Source: Chloroflexota bacterium (GTDB lineage: Bacteria > Chloroflexota > Anaerolineae > UBA7937 > B3-Chlor). From it: a stretch of 10,739 nucleotides of DNA. Numbering within the stretch: the first letter of the stretch is position 1; every line of letters starts with the position of its first letter. The notes under the pieces are model-generated. The model was not told where the DNA came from. It did no database searches and saw only the letters and a list, made by a program, of their open reading frames with translations. This document shows, piece by piece, positions 1 to 7,252 of this stretch. Where the stretch lies: NCBI GenBank assembly GCA_030616025.1, contig JAUWYD010000017.1, positions 1-10,739 of the forward strand. Reading direction: 5' to 3'. The position numbers and the translations under genes were made by a program.

Positions 1-389
1 TTGCTCAGCGAGCAGCCAGCTATGGAATGCCGGGCGTGACCGTGGACGGGAACGACGTGCTAGAAGTGCATAAGGCGGCAAGCGAGGCGGTGGAAAGGGC
101 AAGGGCCGGCGAAGGCCCGACGCTTCTGGAGTGCATCACATACCGCTGGAAAGGCCACTCCAAAAGCGATCAGGAGCTGTATCGCACAAAGGATGAGATC
201 GAGTCCTGGAAGGCGAGGGAACCCATCAGACGCTTCCGCGAGCTTCTCATCACTCAACGGGTTATCAGCGAAGACGAGGCCAGGAAGATAGAAGAAGAGG
301 CCGGGCGGACCATCGGTGAAGCACTAGAGTACGCCCGGGCCGGGCCGGAACCTGCGTTGGATACCATACTCGAAGGGGTATATGCCTAG
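1..389 (+). CDS. Thiamine-diphosphate 2-oxoacid dehydrogenase E1 component, alpha subunit (3' part)
   Basis: This is the C-terminal part of an E1 alpha subunit, which with E1 beta decarboxylates a 2-oxoacid (pyruvate, acetoin or branched-chain type) and passes the acyl group to a lipoyl E2. The gene enters from the left edge; the first whole codon is at position 3 and the stop is TAG at 387-389, leaving about 128 residues. Visible family hallmarks are an N-terminal RAASYGMPGVTVDGNDV stretch, then the YRWKGHSKSD segment, whose GHS is the conserved loop near the ThDP site, then the YRTKDEIESWKAREPI segment. The GDG...NN cofactor motif must lie upstream of the window. An ATG at 27 starts an open frame but is internal, because conserved residues precede it. 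The substrate cannot be fixed from this fragment; the pyruvate/acetoin type is likeliest. Family confidence is high, substrate confidence low. Confidence 0.93.
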   Translation, partial: AQRAASYGMPGVTVDGNDVLEVHKAASEAVERARAGEGPTLLECITYRWKGHSKSDQELYRTKDEIESWKAREPIRRFRELLITQRVISEDEARKIEEEAGRTIGEALEYARAGPEPALDTILEGVYA

Positions 390-1367
390 ATGAGAGAGCT
401 AACCTACGCCGAAGCCATTCGAGAAGCGTTGCGCCAAGAGATGGCTCGAGACGACTCAGTGTTCCTCTTGGGCGAAGACGTGGGAACCTACGGTGGCGCC
501 TTTGGAGTTTCCTATGGGTTGATAGATGAATTCGGGGAAGAACGGGTGCGTGACACACCCATCTCCGAGGCAGGCATCATGGGTGCGGCGACAGGGGCAG
601 CTCTAGTCGGAATGCGTCCGGTAGCTGAGATAATGTTCATGGACTTCACCACCATCGCCATGGATCAGTTGGTCAATCAAGCAGCCAAGTTGCGTTTCAT
701 GTTTGGCGGCAAGGCGAAGGTTCCTCTCGTGCTGCGGACACCCGCTGGGTCTGGTACCGGGGCGGCAGCCCACCATTCACAAAGCTTTGAGGCCTGGTTC
801 ATCCATGTGCCAGGCCTGAAAGTAGTCATGCCCAGCACCCCGTATGATGTAAAAGGACTCCTCTTGGCATCCATTCGTGATGACAATCCGGTGGTTTTTG
901 TCGAGCACAAGCTGCTGTACAAGACGAGAGGGCCGGTACCTGAGGAGGAGTATACGATCCCTCTGGGTGTCGCAGACGTGAAGAGGCCCGGCAAGGATGT
1001 GACCATCGTGGCCACCTCGATAATGATTCCGCGAGCACTAGAAGCCGCGGAAGCCTTGGCGGAGGAGGGCATCGATGCGGAGGTCGTTGACCCCCGGACT
1101 TTGAAACCCTTTGACGCTGAGACCGTTGTCACCTCAGTCATGAAGACTGGCAAGGTCCTCATCGTCCATGAGGCCTGTAAGACAGGAGGCGTCGGCGCAG
1201 AGATAGCAAGTCGCATCATGGAGAGTGAAGCCTTCGATTATCTGGAGGCACCCATCACCAGGCTTGCCGGTTTGGACATCCCCGTACCCTACAACCGCAC
1301 ACTAGAGCGGCACAGGGTTCCGCAAGTGGAGAACATCCTCGCAGCAGTCAAGGCTCTGATAGCCTAA
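390..1367 (+). CDS. Thiamine-diphosphate 2-oxoacid dehydrogenase E1 component, beta subunit
   Basis: This 325-residue protein has the usual E1 beta length and forms the alpha2beta2 E1 heterotetramer with the preceding gene product. The N-terminal pyrimidine-binding domain shows [14 protein letters not shown] (about residues 26-39) and the TPISEAGI segment, with E60 as the conserved Glu that contacts the ThDP aminopyrimidine in this family. [10 protein letters not shown] block follows, then the C-terminal transketolase-like domain with [11 protein letters not shown] and a [15 protein letters not shown] segment. The start ATG directly follows the alpha-subunit TAG, so translation is probably coupled; an AAGGGG at 373-378 may serve as ribosome-binding site. 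Comparable proteins are annotated as pyruvate, acetoin or branched-chain oxoacid dehydrogenase E1 beta. I cannot tell these apart, and no E2/E3 gene lies next to it on this side. Confidence 0.95.
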   Translation: MRELTYAEAIREALRQEMARDDSVFLLGEDVGTYGGAFGVSYGLIDEFGEERVRDTPISEAGIMGAATGAALVGMRPVAEIMFMDFTTIAMDQLVNQAAKLRFMFGGKAKVPLVLRTPAGSGTGAAAHHSQSFEAWFIHVPGLKVVMPSTPYDVKGLLLASIRDDNPVVFVEHKLLYKTRGPVPEEEYTIPLGVADVKRPGKDVTIVATSIMIPRALEAAEALAEEGIDAEVVDPRTLKPFDAETVVTSVMKTGKVLIVHEACKTGGVGAEIASRIMESEAFDYLEAPITRLAGLDIPVPYNRTLERHRVPQVENILAAVKALIA

Positions 1368-1449
1368 TCAGACAAAGAACGCAACTCCGCGCCCAAGTTT
1401 GAATTCGCCACCCGTCGACACGCAGCGCCTCCCGGGACCTAAGGTGATC

Positions 1450-2895
1450 ATGTCAAAGGAATTCGAGCAGAAAGCAGAAGCCTTCCATCAAGAGCTATCC
1501 CGAGAATACTACCTGGCAGAAGCCGGATTGAAGGAGCAGCTGAGCATCACGCCCATCTATGAGCGCTACGCCCATCTCTTCGGCGAAGATGTGGTCAGGG
1601 AACTGTTGAGCCTGGCGAACGATAGGCGCGGGAGGTATATGGCTGAATGGGTCACTCTTGAGTATCTGGAGAATCTAGTCAAGGGCGTGACCGAAGATAT
1701 CAGCAACGCCATGAGACAGGCAACGGTGGAGTGGGAGGGAGAACACGTCCCCTACCACAACCTGAGGCCCATGATATCGAACGAACCGGACATGACTCGC
1801 CGTCACCTGCTGGACCAACTAGAGCGAGAGGTCACCGCCAGCCAAAATCCACACAGGGAGCAACGATTCAGAAGCCTGCACGACGAGGCAAGAGGTTTGG
1901 GTTTCGACAACTACTTGGCCCTCTGCGATCTGCTCCGGGGCTTGAACCTCGTCTCACTGACGGAACAGGCGCGGATCCTCCTCGATGAGACAAGAGATGT
2001 CTTCTTCCGTCGCTTGGAGAGGTTCTTGAACAGCATTGAGGTGCCCACGGAGCGGGCCGGTACCCCCGACGTACTGTATCTGTTTCGCGGCCGCACGTTC
2101 GATGCGCTGTTCCCCAAAGAGGCGATGATTCCAGCGCTTACGACTACACTGGCTGGTATGGGCATCGATCTGGCCCAACAGGAGAACCTCGAACTGGACC
2201 TCGAACCTAGACCGCTGAAGTCGGCACGGGCCTTCTGCGTCCCCATTCGGATACCAGAGGAGGTCAAGCTGGTCATCAAGCCCATCGGCGGCCCAGACGA
2301 CTACGCAAGTCTGCTCCATGAGGCTGGCCACGCTGAGCATTTCGTGAACGTGGATCCAGATCTAGCCTTTCCCTTCAAACGCCTCGGTGACAACTCCGTG
2401 ACCGAGGCGTATGCCTTCCTGTTCCACTACCTGCCACTCAATCATCACTGGCTCCGGAGAATCGTCGGCATCGAAGACGGCGGCGCATACATCAAGCTCG
2501 CTCGCTTTCAGAGGCTCTGGCTTCTGCGCCGGTATAGCAGCAAGCTGCTCTACGAACTGGAGTTGCACACCAATTTGGACGAAGCTGAGCAGAGATACGT
2601 CCACCTACTCGGCGATGCTCTGGGAGTGGCCATAGGTGCCGAGAACTACCTGGCTGACGTAGATGACGCCTTCTATTGCGCCCAGTATCTGCGAGCCTGG
2701 ATGCTCGAGGTACACCTGCGGCGCTTTCTGGAGAACCGATTCGGCGCTGAGTGGTTCACCAGTGAGAGGGCTGGGGACTATCTGACGTCACTCTGGCGAC
2801 AGGGACAGAAGCTCCGCCCCGAGGAACTCACCATCAGCATGGGGTACGATGGGCTGCACAGCAAGTACCTGGTAGAAGAACTGGCTAGCACGTAG
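1450..2895 (+). CDS. M3-like zinc metallopeptidase family protein
   Basis: The predicted protein has 481 residues, is cytoplasmic, and has no signal peptide or membrane segment. The key feature is HEAGH at residues 290-294, a HExxH zinc site with two His ligands and a catalytic Glu. Glu319 in DNSVTEAYAF, 25 residues after the second His, is well placed as third zinc ligand, as in gluzincins of the M3 (thimet oligopeptidase/oligoendopeptidase F) type. The rest is mostly helical and charged, as in M3 and M2 enzymes, with an NPHREQRFRSLHDEARGLGF block before the site. A role in peptide hydrolysis is inferred; the substrate is unknown. I chose ATG 1450 because AAGGTGAT begins at 1441, just upstream. 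The frame extends to a TTG at 1399, but that has no ribosome-binding site and adds 17 uninformative residues. It lies 82 bp after E1 beta and is probably cotranscribed. Confidence 0.8.
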   Translation: MSKEFEQKAEAFHQELSREYYLAEAGLKEQLSITPIYERYAHLFGEDVVRELLSLANDRRGRYMAEWVTLEYLENLVKGVTEDISNAMRQATVEWEGEHVPYHNLRPMISNEPDMTRRHLLDQLEREVTASQNPHREQRFRSLHDEARGLGFDNYLALCDLLRGLNLVSLTEQARILLDETRDVFFRRLERFLNSIEVPTERAGTPDVLYLFRGRTFDALFPKEAMIPALTTTLAGMGIDLAQQENLELDLEPRPLKSARAFCVPIRIPEEVKLVIKPIGGPDDYASLLHEAGHAEHFVNVDPDLAFPFKRLGDNSVTEAYAFLFHYLPLNHHWLRRIVGIEDGGAYIKLARFQRLWLLRRYSSKLLYELELHTNLDEAEQRYVHLLGDALGVAIGAENYLADVDDAFYCAQYLRAWMLEVHLRRFLENRFGAEWFTSERAGDYLTSLWRQGQKLRPEELTISMGYDGLHSKYLVEELAST

Positions 2896-3120
2896 GGCGA
2901 CTGACAACGGCCGAGGCTCCTCCGTGCCTGCTGTGGCACCCTCCGGAGGGATCAAAGGAGATACACTCAAGGGGTGACTCTCGTTCAGTGACGCGGTCCA
3001 GGCACATTCTCTGTGTCAACGGGAAGAGACTGCTTCCGCGCTCCGGCATCGACGAAGAGTTCGCAACTGTGACGTGAGCCCGACCAGCACGAGAGCCACG
3101 GTGGGGCGTAGTACGCCACT
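2896..3120. other. Convergent intergenic region
   Basis: These 225 bp separate the convergent peptidase and nitroreductase genes. I see no gene. A hairpin at 2919-2949 pairs CCTCCG+TGCC with GGCA+CGGAGG across a 5-base bulge. A smaller one (GGAAG/CTTCC, 3022-3037) follows. GGCGTAGTACGCC at 3105-3117 is a near-perfect palindrome just beyond the nitroreductase stop. None is followed by a T-run on either strand, so none is a textbook intrinsic terminator. They may still aid transcription arrest or protect mRNA 3' ends. Confidence 0.4.
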
Positions 3121-3792
3121 CTACGGCTGGTGATACCTCGTCACCTCCACTACTGGTAGTCTATTGGGCGCTCTCACCCTTGCTGACGCGGGAATACCGA
3201 TCGGGACAACCATCACCAACCTGAGTCCGTCATCGATGCCGAGCATCTCCCGCAAGGTACGTTCCACAGCGATCGGAGCGTCCATAGGGCAGGTGCCGTA
3301 CCCGAGAGAGTGGGCCTTGAGGAGCATGTTCTGCACCGCCATAGCCACGCTCTTCTGAACTGTATCCACGACAATGGGCTCAAAATCCACTTCCATCCCC
3401 CCAATCTCCCTGATCGTCTCCACCAAGGTGGTCGTGGGCATCTTTAGAAGCGGGAACTCAAAGGGCTTGGCGCAGGCCACAATCACCAGCGGTGCATCTG
3501 CGAAGAAGCCTCCGTGGCCACGCACGAACCGACAGAAGGCAGCCACTCTTTTCTCGCCCCGCCGAAGGGCCTCCTTGGAGATGGTTTGAAACACGTCGTG
3601 GACCGCCCCGGCCATGGCTGCTATCGTCTCACGATCCGTGACCACGACAAAGCGCCAAGGCTGGGTATTGGCACTGCTGGGTGCCCAGCAGCCAGCTTCG
3701 ACGATGGCTTCGATATGCTCCTGTGGGATGGGCCTGTCGGCCTTGTACTTCCTTACGCTACGCCGTTCCTTGATGGCTTCACCCAGGTCCAT
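3121..3792 (-). CDS. Nitroreductase family protein (paralog 1)
   Basis: This 223-residue FMN-dependent nitroreductase-fold oxidoreductase would reduce a nitroaromatic, quinone, flavin or related substrate with NAD(P)H in the cytoplasm; the physiological substrate is unknown. It has the N-terminal RRSVRKYK (residues 10-17), where Arg/Ser typically bind the FMN phosphate. APSSANTQPWRF (37-48) is the variant of the APSxxNxQPW flavin motif. GYGTCPMDAPI sits near the C-terminus. I place the start at ATG 3792 rather than at an in-frame ATG 16 codons upstream (3840). The shorter form aligns end to end with the neighbouring paralog, and AGGAGG with a 10-nt spacer plus a second GGAG precede it. It is the last gene of a minus-strand series. 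Family assignment is firm, function is not. Confidence 0.9.
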   Translation of the reverse strand: MDLGEAIKERRSVRKYKADRPIPQEHIEAIVEAGCWAPSSANTQPWRFVVVTDRETIAAMAGAVHDVFQTISKEALRRGEKRVAAFCRFVRGHGGFFADAPLVIVACAKPFEFPLLKMPTTTLVETIREIGGMEVDFEPIVVDTVQKSVAMAVQNMLLKAHSLGYGTCPMDAPIAVERTLREMLGIDDGLRLVMVVPIGIPASARVRAPNRLPVVEVTRYHQP

Positions 3793-4064
3793 TTCTCCTT
3801 TTCCTCCTCTCACCGATGTCGTCAACACCTTCTCCACCATCGAAACTGCAGGTCACCCAGAATACGTGGCAGGGTCCTGATCCCGTTTCCCCAACCGACA
3901 CGGAGAGGTAGCACACATTTCTCGCTCAGGAGGCGAGCCAAAAGTGGCCTCAAACTCGGGTTGGAAGGTACGAGCTTGTTTTGAACATTGTCAACCCTCA
4001 CCGAAGTCCATCATTTCCGCTGTTCTCCCGCTCTCGATATTATGACGACTTGGGGCGCCACAGA
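3793..4064 (-). other. Spacer between the two nitroreductase genes
   Basis: These 272 bp have no convincing gene on either strand. Short plus-strand open frames here overlap the flanking genes antisense and have no recognisable protein content. The spacer holds a candidate minus-strand promoter (listed separately) and a short CTCGC/GCGAG hairpin near 3920-3940 without a T-run. Its length suggests the downstream nitroreductase may be transcribed independently of the upstream copy. Confidence 0.4.
3965..3994 (-). promoter_or_regulatory. Candidate sigma70-like promoter for nitroreductase paralog 1
   Basis: On the minus strand a perfect TTGACA -35 (3989-3994) is followed after 18 bp by TACCTT (3965-3970), a weak -10 that keeps the T1, A2 and T6 positions. 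The -35 sits in an imperfect 14-bp inverted repeat, TTGAACATTGTCAA on the plus strand (3981-3994), that could be an operator. The leader to the ATG would be roughly 165 nt. This is a prediction from consensus only. Confidence 0.35.
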
Positions 4065-4736
4065 CTATGGCTGATGGAACCTCATCACTTCTTCCACAGG
4101 CAACCGTTCAGGCGCTTTCACCTCTGTAGATTCAGGGACGCCCATGGGGATCACCATCACCAAGTCTAGCTCGTCTTCGAGATGAAGCAATTCGCGCAGA
4201 GTGTCCTTTATGGCAATGGGGGTATCCATCACGCATGTGCCATATCCCAGTGAGTGTGCCTTGAGGAGCATGTTCTGGACTGCCATGGTCACGCTCTTCT
4301 TGACGGTGTCCACCATGATGAGCTCCACATCCACTTTCGCCTCCCTGTACTGCCTGGTCTTCTCAATCACTGTGGCGATCGGCATCTTGAGCACGGGATT
4401 CTCATACGGCTTGGAACAGGCCACGATGACCAGTGGCGCATCTGTGAAGAAGCTCCCATAGCTGCGCATGAATCGACAGAAGGCAGCCAGCCTTTTCTCA
4501 CCCTTGCCAAGAGCCTCCTTGGAGATCGCCTGGAATCTGTCGTAAACTGCCTTGGCCATGCTGGCTATCGTCTCCCTATCCTCGACCACGATGAAGCACC
4601 AAGGTTGGATGTTCGTGCTGCTGGGAGCCCAGCAGCCAGCTTCGATGATGGCTTCGATGTCTTCTCGAGGGATAGGTTCATCGGCCCTGTACTTCCTGAT
4701 GCTGCGTCGCTGCCTGATGGCTTCGTCCAAATCCAT
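4065..4736 (-). CDS. Nitroreductase family protein (paralog 2)
   Basis: This 223-residue nitroreductase-fold flavoprotein is a close paralog of the gene at 3121-3792. They align without gaps, about 69% identical by hand count. It carries RRSIRKYR (residues 10-17), APSSTNIQPWCF (37-48) and GYGTCVMDTPI, the last following a ten-residue block identical in both copies (MAVQNMLLKA). The sequences diverge most around residues 118-140, a region that often caps the active site in this family, so the two may differ in substrate. Residue 47 is Cys here and Arg in the paralog. The start ATG 4736 has AGGAGG with a 10-nt spacer, the same layout as the other copy. It follows the methyltransferase gene by 79 bp on the same strand and is probably cotranscribed with it. 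The substrate is unknown. Confidence 0.9.
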   Translation of the reverse strand: MDLDEAIRQRRSIRKYRADEPIPREDIEAIIEAGCWAPSSTNIQPWCFIVVEDRETIASMAKAVYDRFQAISKEALGKGEKRLAAFCRFMRSYGSFFTDAPLVIVACSKPYENPVLKMPIATVIEKTRQYREAKVDVELIMVDTVKKSVTMAVQNMLLKAHSLGYGTCVMDTPIAIKDTLRELLHLEDELDLVMVIPMGVPESTEVKAPERLPVEEVMRFHQP

Positions 4737-4773
4737 TTATCCCTATCCTCCTGTTTTCGTTCGCTCTCTACAA

Positions 4774-4820
4774 CACCTCCTGTCACTGGAGGTGACGGAA
4801 ACCGGTGAAGCTAAGTCACC
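4774..4820 (-). promoter_or_regulatory. Intercistronic hairpin with possible alternative pairing
   Basis: In the minus-strand transcript CACCTCC (4794-4788) pairs with GGAGGTG (4780-4774) in a 7-bp stem with a 7-nt loop. The same segment, extended as GTCACC (4796-4791), could instead pair with GGTGAC (4820-4815), which contains the methyltransferase TGA stop. A ribosome at that stop would therefore favour the downstream stem. There is no T-run, so it is not an intrinsic terminator. It could be an mRNA processing or coupling element, or chance. Confidence 0.3.
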
Positions 4821-5457
4821 TTGATTTCTTGATCGCGACCACAACCCCCACCGCACTCCACTCATCCAACACTTGCCGTCGCTCAATGACGAATCGAGGA
4901 TCAGCAAAGGGTTTTCGTGCCAGCTCCCTGGCCCGAGGCGAGACTGTGATCCTGAAAGCCCGGTTGAGGATCCGACTCCACAGATCCTCCTTCAGGATAT
5001 GTCCGCCATCCACTATGACGAGGCGTCCTCCCGGCCCCAACACCCGTGCCATTTCCCTCTGGGCCACCGGGTCGAGAATGAAGTAGTCGGGAAAGGTGGC
5101 GACCAAGGAATCGAAAGCCATGTCCGAAAAAGGTAGCTGCTGAGCCCGCGCCCGACAGATAGGAGCTTCCCTTCCCCGGTGACGAAACTTCTTGGCTGTG
5201 ATACGCGCCATGTAAGGGGAGAGATCTATGCCCACACACTGATAACCGTTGGTCGCCATGTCCCACAACAGATTGCCCGTGCCAAAGGCAAGCTCCAACA
5301 CCCTGGTGCCTCTTAGTTGTGGCAGGGCAGCTCGCTGCCAATGGTGCCATCTTCCTCGCGAGACGCCGCGGCTCACCAAATCGTATGTCCAGGCAAACTC
5401 GTTGTAGAACCGTCGAAAAGCGAACTTGACGAACCTGTACCAAAGGCGCACAAGCAT
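4816..5457 (-). CDS. Class I SAM-dependent methyltransferase
   Basis: This 213-residue protein has a Rossmann-like methyltransferase core. Motif I is [11 protein letters not shown] at residues 53-63, with E55 and the G59-T60-G61 turn; the first Gly of the usual GxGxG is Ala57 here. The acidic motif II is GIDLSPYM (76-83), with D78 expected to bind the SAM ribose. [18 protein letters not shown] follows as the motif III/IV region, then [12 protein letters not shown]. This resembles UbiE/menaquinone-type and small-molecule methyltransferases. A basic, aromatic N-terminus (residues 1-25) could associate with membranes or bind a hydrophobic substrate. The substrate is unknown. The start ATG 5457 has AGGTGA 4 nt upstream and a good divergent promoter. 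It heads a probable operon with one or both nitroreductases, which may suggest quinone or secondary-metabolite chemistry, but that is inference. Confidence 0.88.
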   Translation of the reverse strand: MLVRLWYRFVKFAFRRFYNEFAWTYDLVSRGVSRGRWHHWQRAALPQLRGTRVLELAFGTGNLLWDMATNGYQCVGIDLSPYMARITAKKFRHRGREAPICRARAQQLPFSDMAFDSLVATFPDYFILDPVAQREMARVLGPGGRLVIVDGGHILKEDLWSRILNRAFRITVSPRARELARKPFADPRFVIERRQVLDEWSAVGVVVAIKKSR

Positions 5458-5473
5458 TGCTCACCTGTCCTCT

Positions 5474-5502
5474 ATTGTACGTCTTCCGAAAGGCTTCGAC
5501 AA
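5474..5502 (-). promoter_or_regulatory. Sigma70-like promoter for the methyltransferase operon
   Basis: On the minus strand TTGTCG (5497-5502) and TACAAT (5474-5479) are separated by exactly 17 bp. Transcription would begin near 5467, giving a very short leader that still includes the AGGTGA ribosome-binding site before ATG 5457. It lies back to back with the hut promoter, with 8 bp between their -35 boxes. Confidence 0.55.
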
Positions 5503-5510
5503 GGGCGGAT

Positions 5511-5540
5511 GTGGCAGCAAGCATCCACGTGCTCTATAAT
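5511..5540 (+). promoter_or_regulatory. Sigma70-like promoter for the hut operon
   Basis: A perfect TATAAT -10 (5535-5540) is preceded after 18 bp by GTGGCA (5511-5516), a 4-of-6 match to the -35. The spacer contains AGCATCCACGTGCT, an AGCA/TGCT inverted repeat enclosing CACGTG overlap sequence, which could be a regulator site. The predicted start near 5547 gives a leader of about 30 nt to the hutU ATG. No known hut regulator site (HutC or HutP type) is recognised with confidence. Confidence 0.55.
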
Positions 5541-5577
5541 GAGGACGAAAGCCGGCTGGATGGATGGAGGTGCCATC

Positions 5578-7230
5578 ATGAGGAGGGAGGGGGCAAAGGC
5601 TCCACGCGGGACGGAATTGAGTTGCAAGGGCTGGGGACAGGAAGCGGCTATGCGCATGCTGATGAACAACCTGGACCCAGAGGTGGCCGAGAAGCCGGAG
5701 GAACTCATAGTCTACGGGGGCCGAGGCAAGGCTGCCCGCAACTGGGAATGCTTCGACGCCATCGTTGCCGCCCTGAAGGAGTTGGAGAACGACGAGACTC
5801 TACTGGTGCAATCTGGCAAACCGGTGGCGGTATTCAGGACCCATCCCGATGCGCCACGGGTTCTCCTTGCCAATGCCAACATCGTCCCCGCCTGGGCTAC
5901 ACAAGAATATTTCGACGAACTAGACGCCAAGGGCCTGATGATGTATGGGCAGATGACGGCCGGGAGTTGGATATACATAGGCACACAAGGCATACTCCAA
6001 GGCACATACGAGACGCTCGGGGCGGCAGCTCAGACCCATTTCGAGTCCAGTCTGAAAGGCAAGTTCGTACTCAGTGCAGGATTGGGAGGTATGGGCGGAG
6101 CTCAACCTTTGGCCATCACCATGAACGAGGGCGTAGGCCTCGTCGTGGAAGTGGACCCCGACCGGGCTCGGAGGCGCCTGGAAACTGCCTACGTGGATGT
6201 GGTGGTGGATGACCTGGAGGAGGCGATGATCCTGGTCGAGGAGGCCTTGGACAGCAACGAGGCCAAATCCATCGGCCTCATCGCCAACGCCGCCGACGTC
6301 TATCCCGAACTAGTTATCCGTGGAGTACTGCCGGACATGGTCACTGACCAGACGCCGGCGCATGATCCTCGCAGTTACGTACCTCAAGGCGTCTCGGTGG
6401 AAGAGGCCGAAGAACTCTGGAAGCGCGACCCAGAGGAATACGCCCGGCGATCGCTCGAGTCCATGGGCCGCCACGTCCGAGCCATGCTGGACTTCCAAGA
6501 GAAAGGAGCGGTGGTCTTCGACTACGGGAACAATATCCGTCAGCGCGCCTACGAGGCAGGTGTGAAGAATGCGTTCGACTTTCCAGGCTTCGTTCCCGCC
6601 TACATACGTCCCCTTTTCTGCGAGGGCAAAGGGCCCTTCCGCTGGGTGGCACTCTCAGGCGATCCTGAGGACATCTACAAGACCGACGAAGTGGTGATGA
6701 GGGAGTTCTCCTACGATGAGCACCTTGTGCGATGGATCAGGATGGCCCAGGAGCAGGTAAGGTTTCAGGGTCTTCCGGCGCGCATCTGCTGGTTGGGCTA
6801 CGGCGAGCGCGCCAAGTTCGGCCTGATGATCAACGAGATGGTAGGAAGTGGACAGATATCCGCGCCCATTGTCATCGGTCGGGATCATCTCGACGGTGGA
6901 TCAGTGGCCTCTCCCAACCGAGAGACCGAGGGGATGAAGGACGGGAGCGATGCCGTGGCCGACTGGCCTCTGCTGAACGCCTTGCTCAATGCCGTCGGGG
7001 GCGCCACCTGGATCTCCATCCATCACGGCGGCGGCGTGGGCATTGGCTACTCGATCCACGTCGGTCAGGTCATCGTCGCTGACGGCACATCGGAAGCGGC
7101 CCGAAGGCTAGAGCGAGTACTGACCACGGACCCTGGGACGGCCGTCGTGCGGCATGTGGACGCCGGATACGAGAAGGCGATTGAGACGGCCAAGGGCCAC
7201 GGTATCAAGATCCCCATGATGAAGTCGTAA
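5578..7230 (+). CDS. hutU: Urocanate hydratase (urocanase)
   Basis: Urocanase catalyses the second step of histidine degradation, hydrating urocanate to 4-imidazolone-5-propanoate with tightly bound NAD+ as electrophile. The 550 residues match the family's usual 550-560. The N-terminus ([14 protein letters not shown], then [19 protein letters not shown]) aligns closely with Bacillus Hut[12 protein letters not shown] at residues 168-178 is the NAD-binding glycine motif. Cys404 in [10 protein letters not shown] corresponds to the active-site Cys (Cys410 in Pseudomonas). [18 protein letters not shown] and [11 protein letters not shown] are further signature blocks. I chose ATG 5578 because GGAGGTG ends 5 nt upstream and homologous sequence begins just after it. 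The frame is open back to 5317, but that stretch lies antisense inside the methyltransferase gene. It is first in the hut cluster, 22 bp before hutI. Confidence 0.98.
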   Translation: MRREGAKAPRGTELSCKGWGQEAAMRMLMNNLDPEVAEKPEELIVYGGRGKAARNWECFDAIVAALKELENDETLLVQSGKPVAVFRTHPDAPRVLLANANIVPAWATQEYFDELDAKGLMMYGQMTAGSWIYIGTQGILQGTYETLGAAAQTHFESSLKGKFVLSAGLGGMGGAQPLAITMNEGVGLVVEVDPDRARRRLETAYVDVVVDDLEEAMILVEEALDSNEAKSIGLIANAADVYPELVIRGVLPDMVTDQTPAHDPRSYVPQGVSVEEAEELWKRDPEEYARRSLESMGRHVRAMLDFQEKGAVVFDYGNNIRQRAYEAGVKNAFDFPGFVPAYIRPLFCEGKGPFRWVALSGDPEDIYKTDEVVMREFSYDEHLVRWIRMAQEQVRFQGLPARICWLGYGERAKFGLMINEMVGSGQISAPIVIGRDHLDGGSVASPNRETEGMKDGSDAVADWPLLNALLNAVGGATWISIHHGGGVGIGYSIHVGQVIVADGTSEAARRLERVLTTDPGTAVVRHVDAGYEKAIETAKGHGIKIPMMKS

Positions 7231-7252
7231 CCGCCGATCCGTTCATAGCGCC

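Noticed and set aside
677..1219. 180-residue minus-strand open frame
   Set aside because: It is antisense to the clearly conserved E1 beta gene and has no recognisable protein motifs.
2919..2949. Hairpin after the peptidase gene as an intrinsic terminator
   Set aside because: The stem is interrupted by a 5-base bulge and is not followed by a T-run, so I list it only as intergenic structure.
4254..4808. 184-residue plus-strand open frame
   Set aside because: It is antisense to nitroreductase paralog 2, with a low-complexity His/Asp-rich translation. A similar plus-strand frame opposite paralog 1 (3514-3984) reflects the duplicated sequence, not a gene.
5317..5577. Upstream extension of the hutU reading frame to 637 residues
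   Set aside because: The extension lies antisense within the methyltransferase gene and its promoter region, lacks homology, and ATG 5578 has an excellent ribosome-binding site and family-length product.
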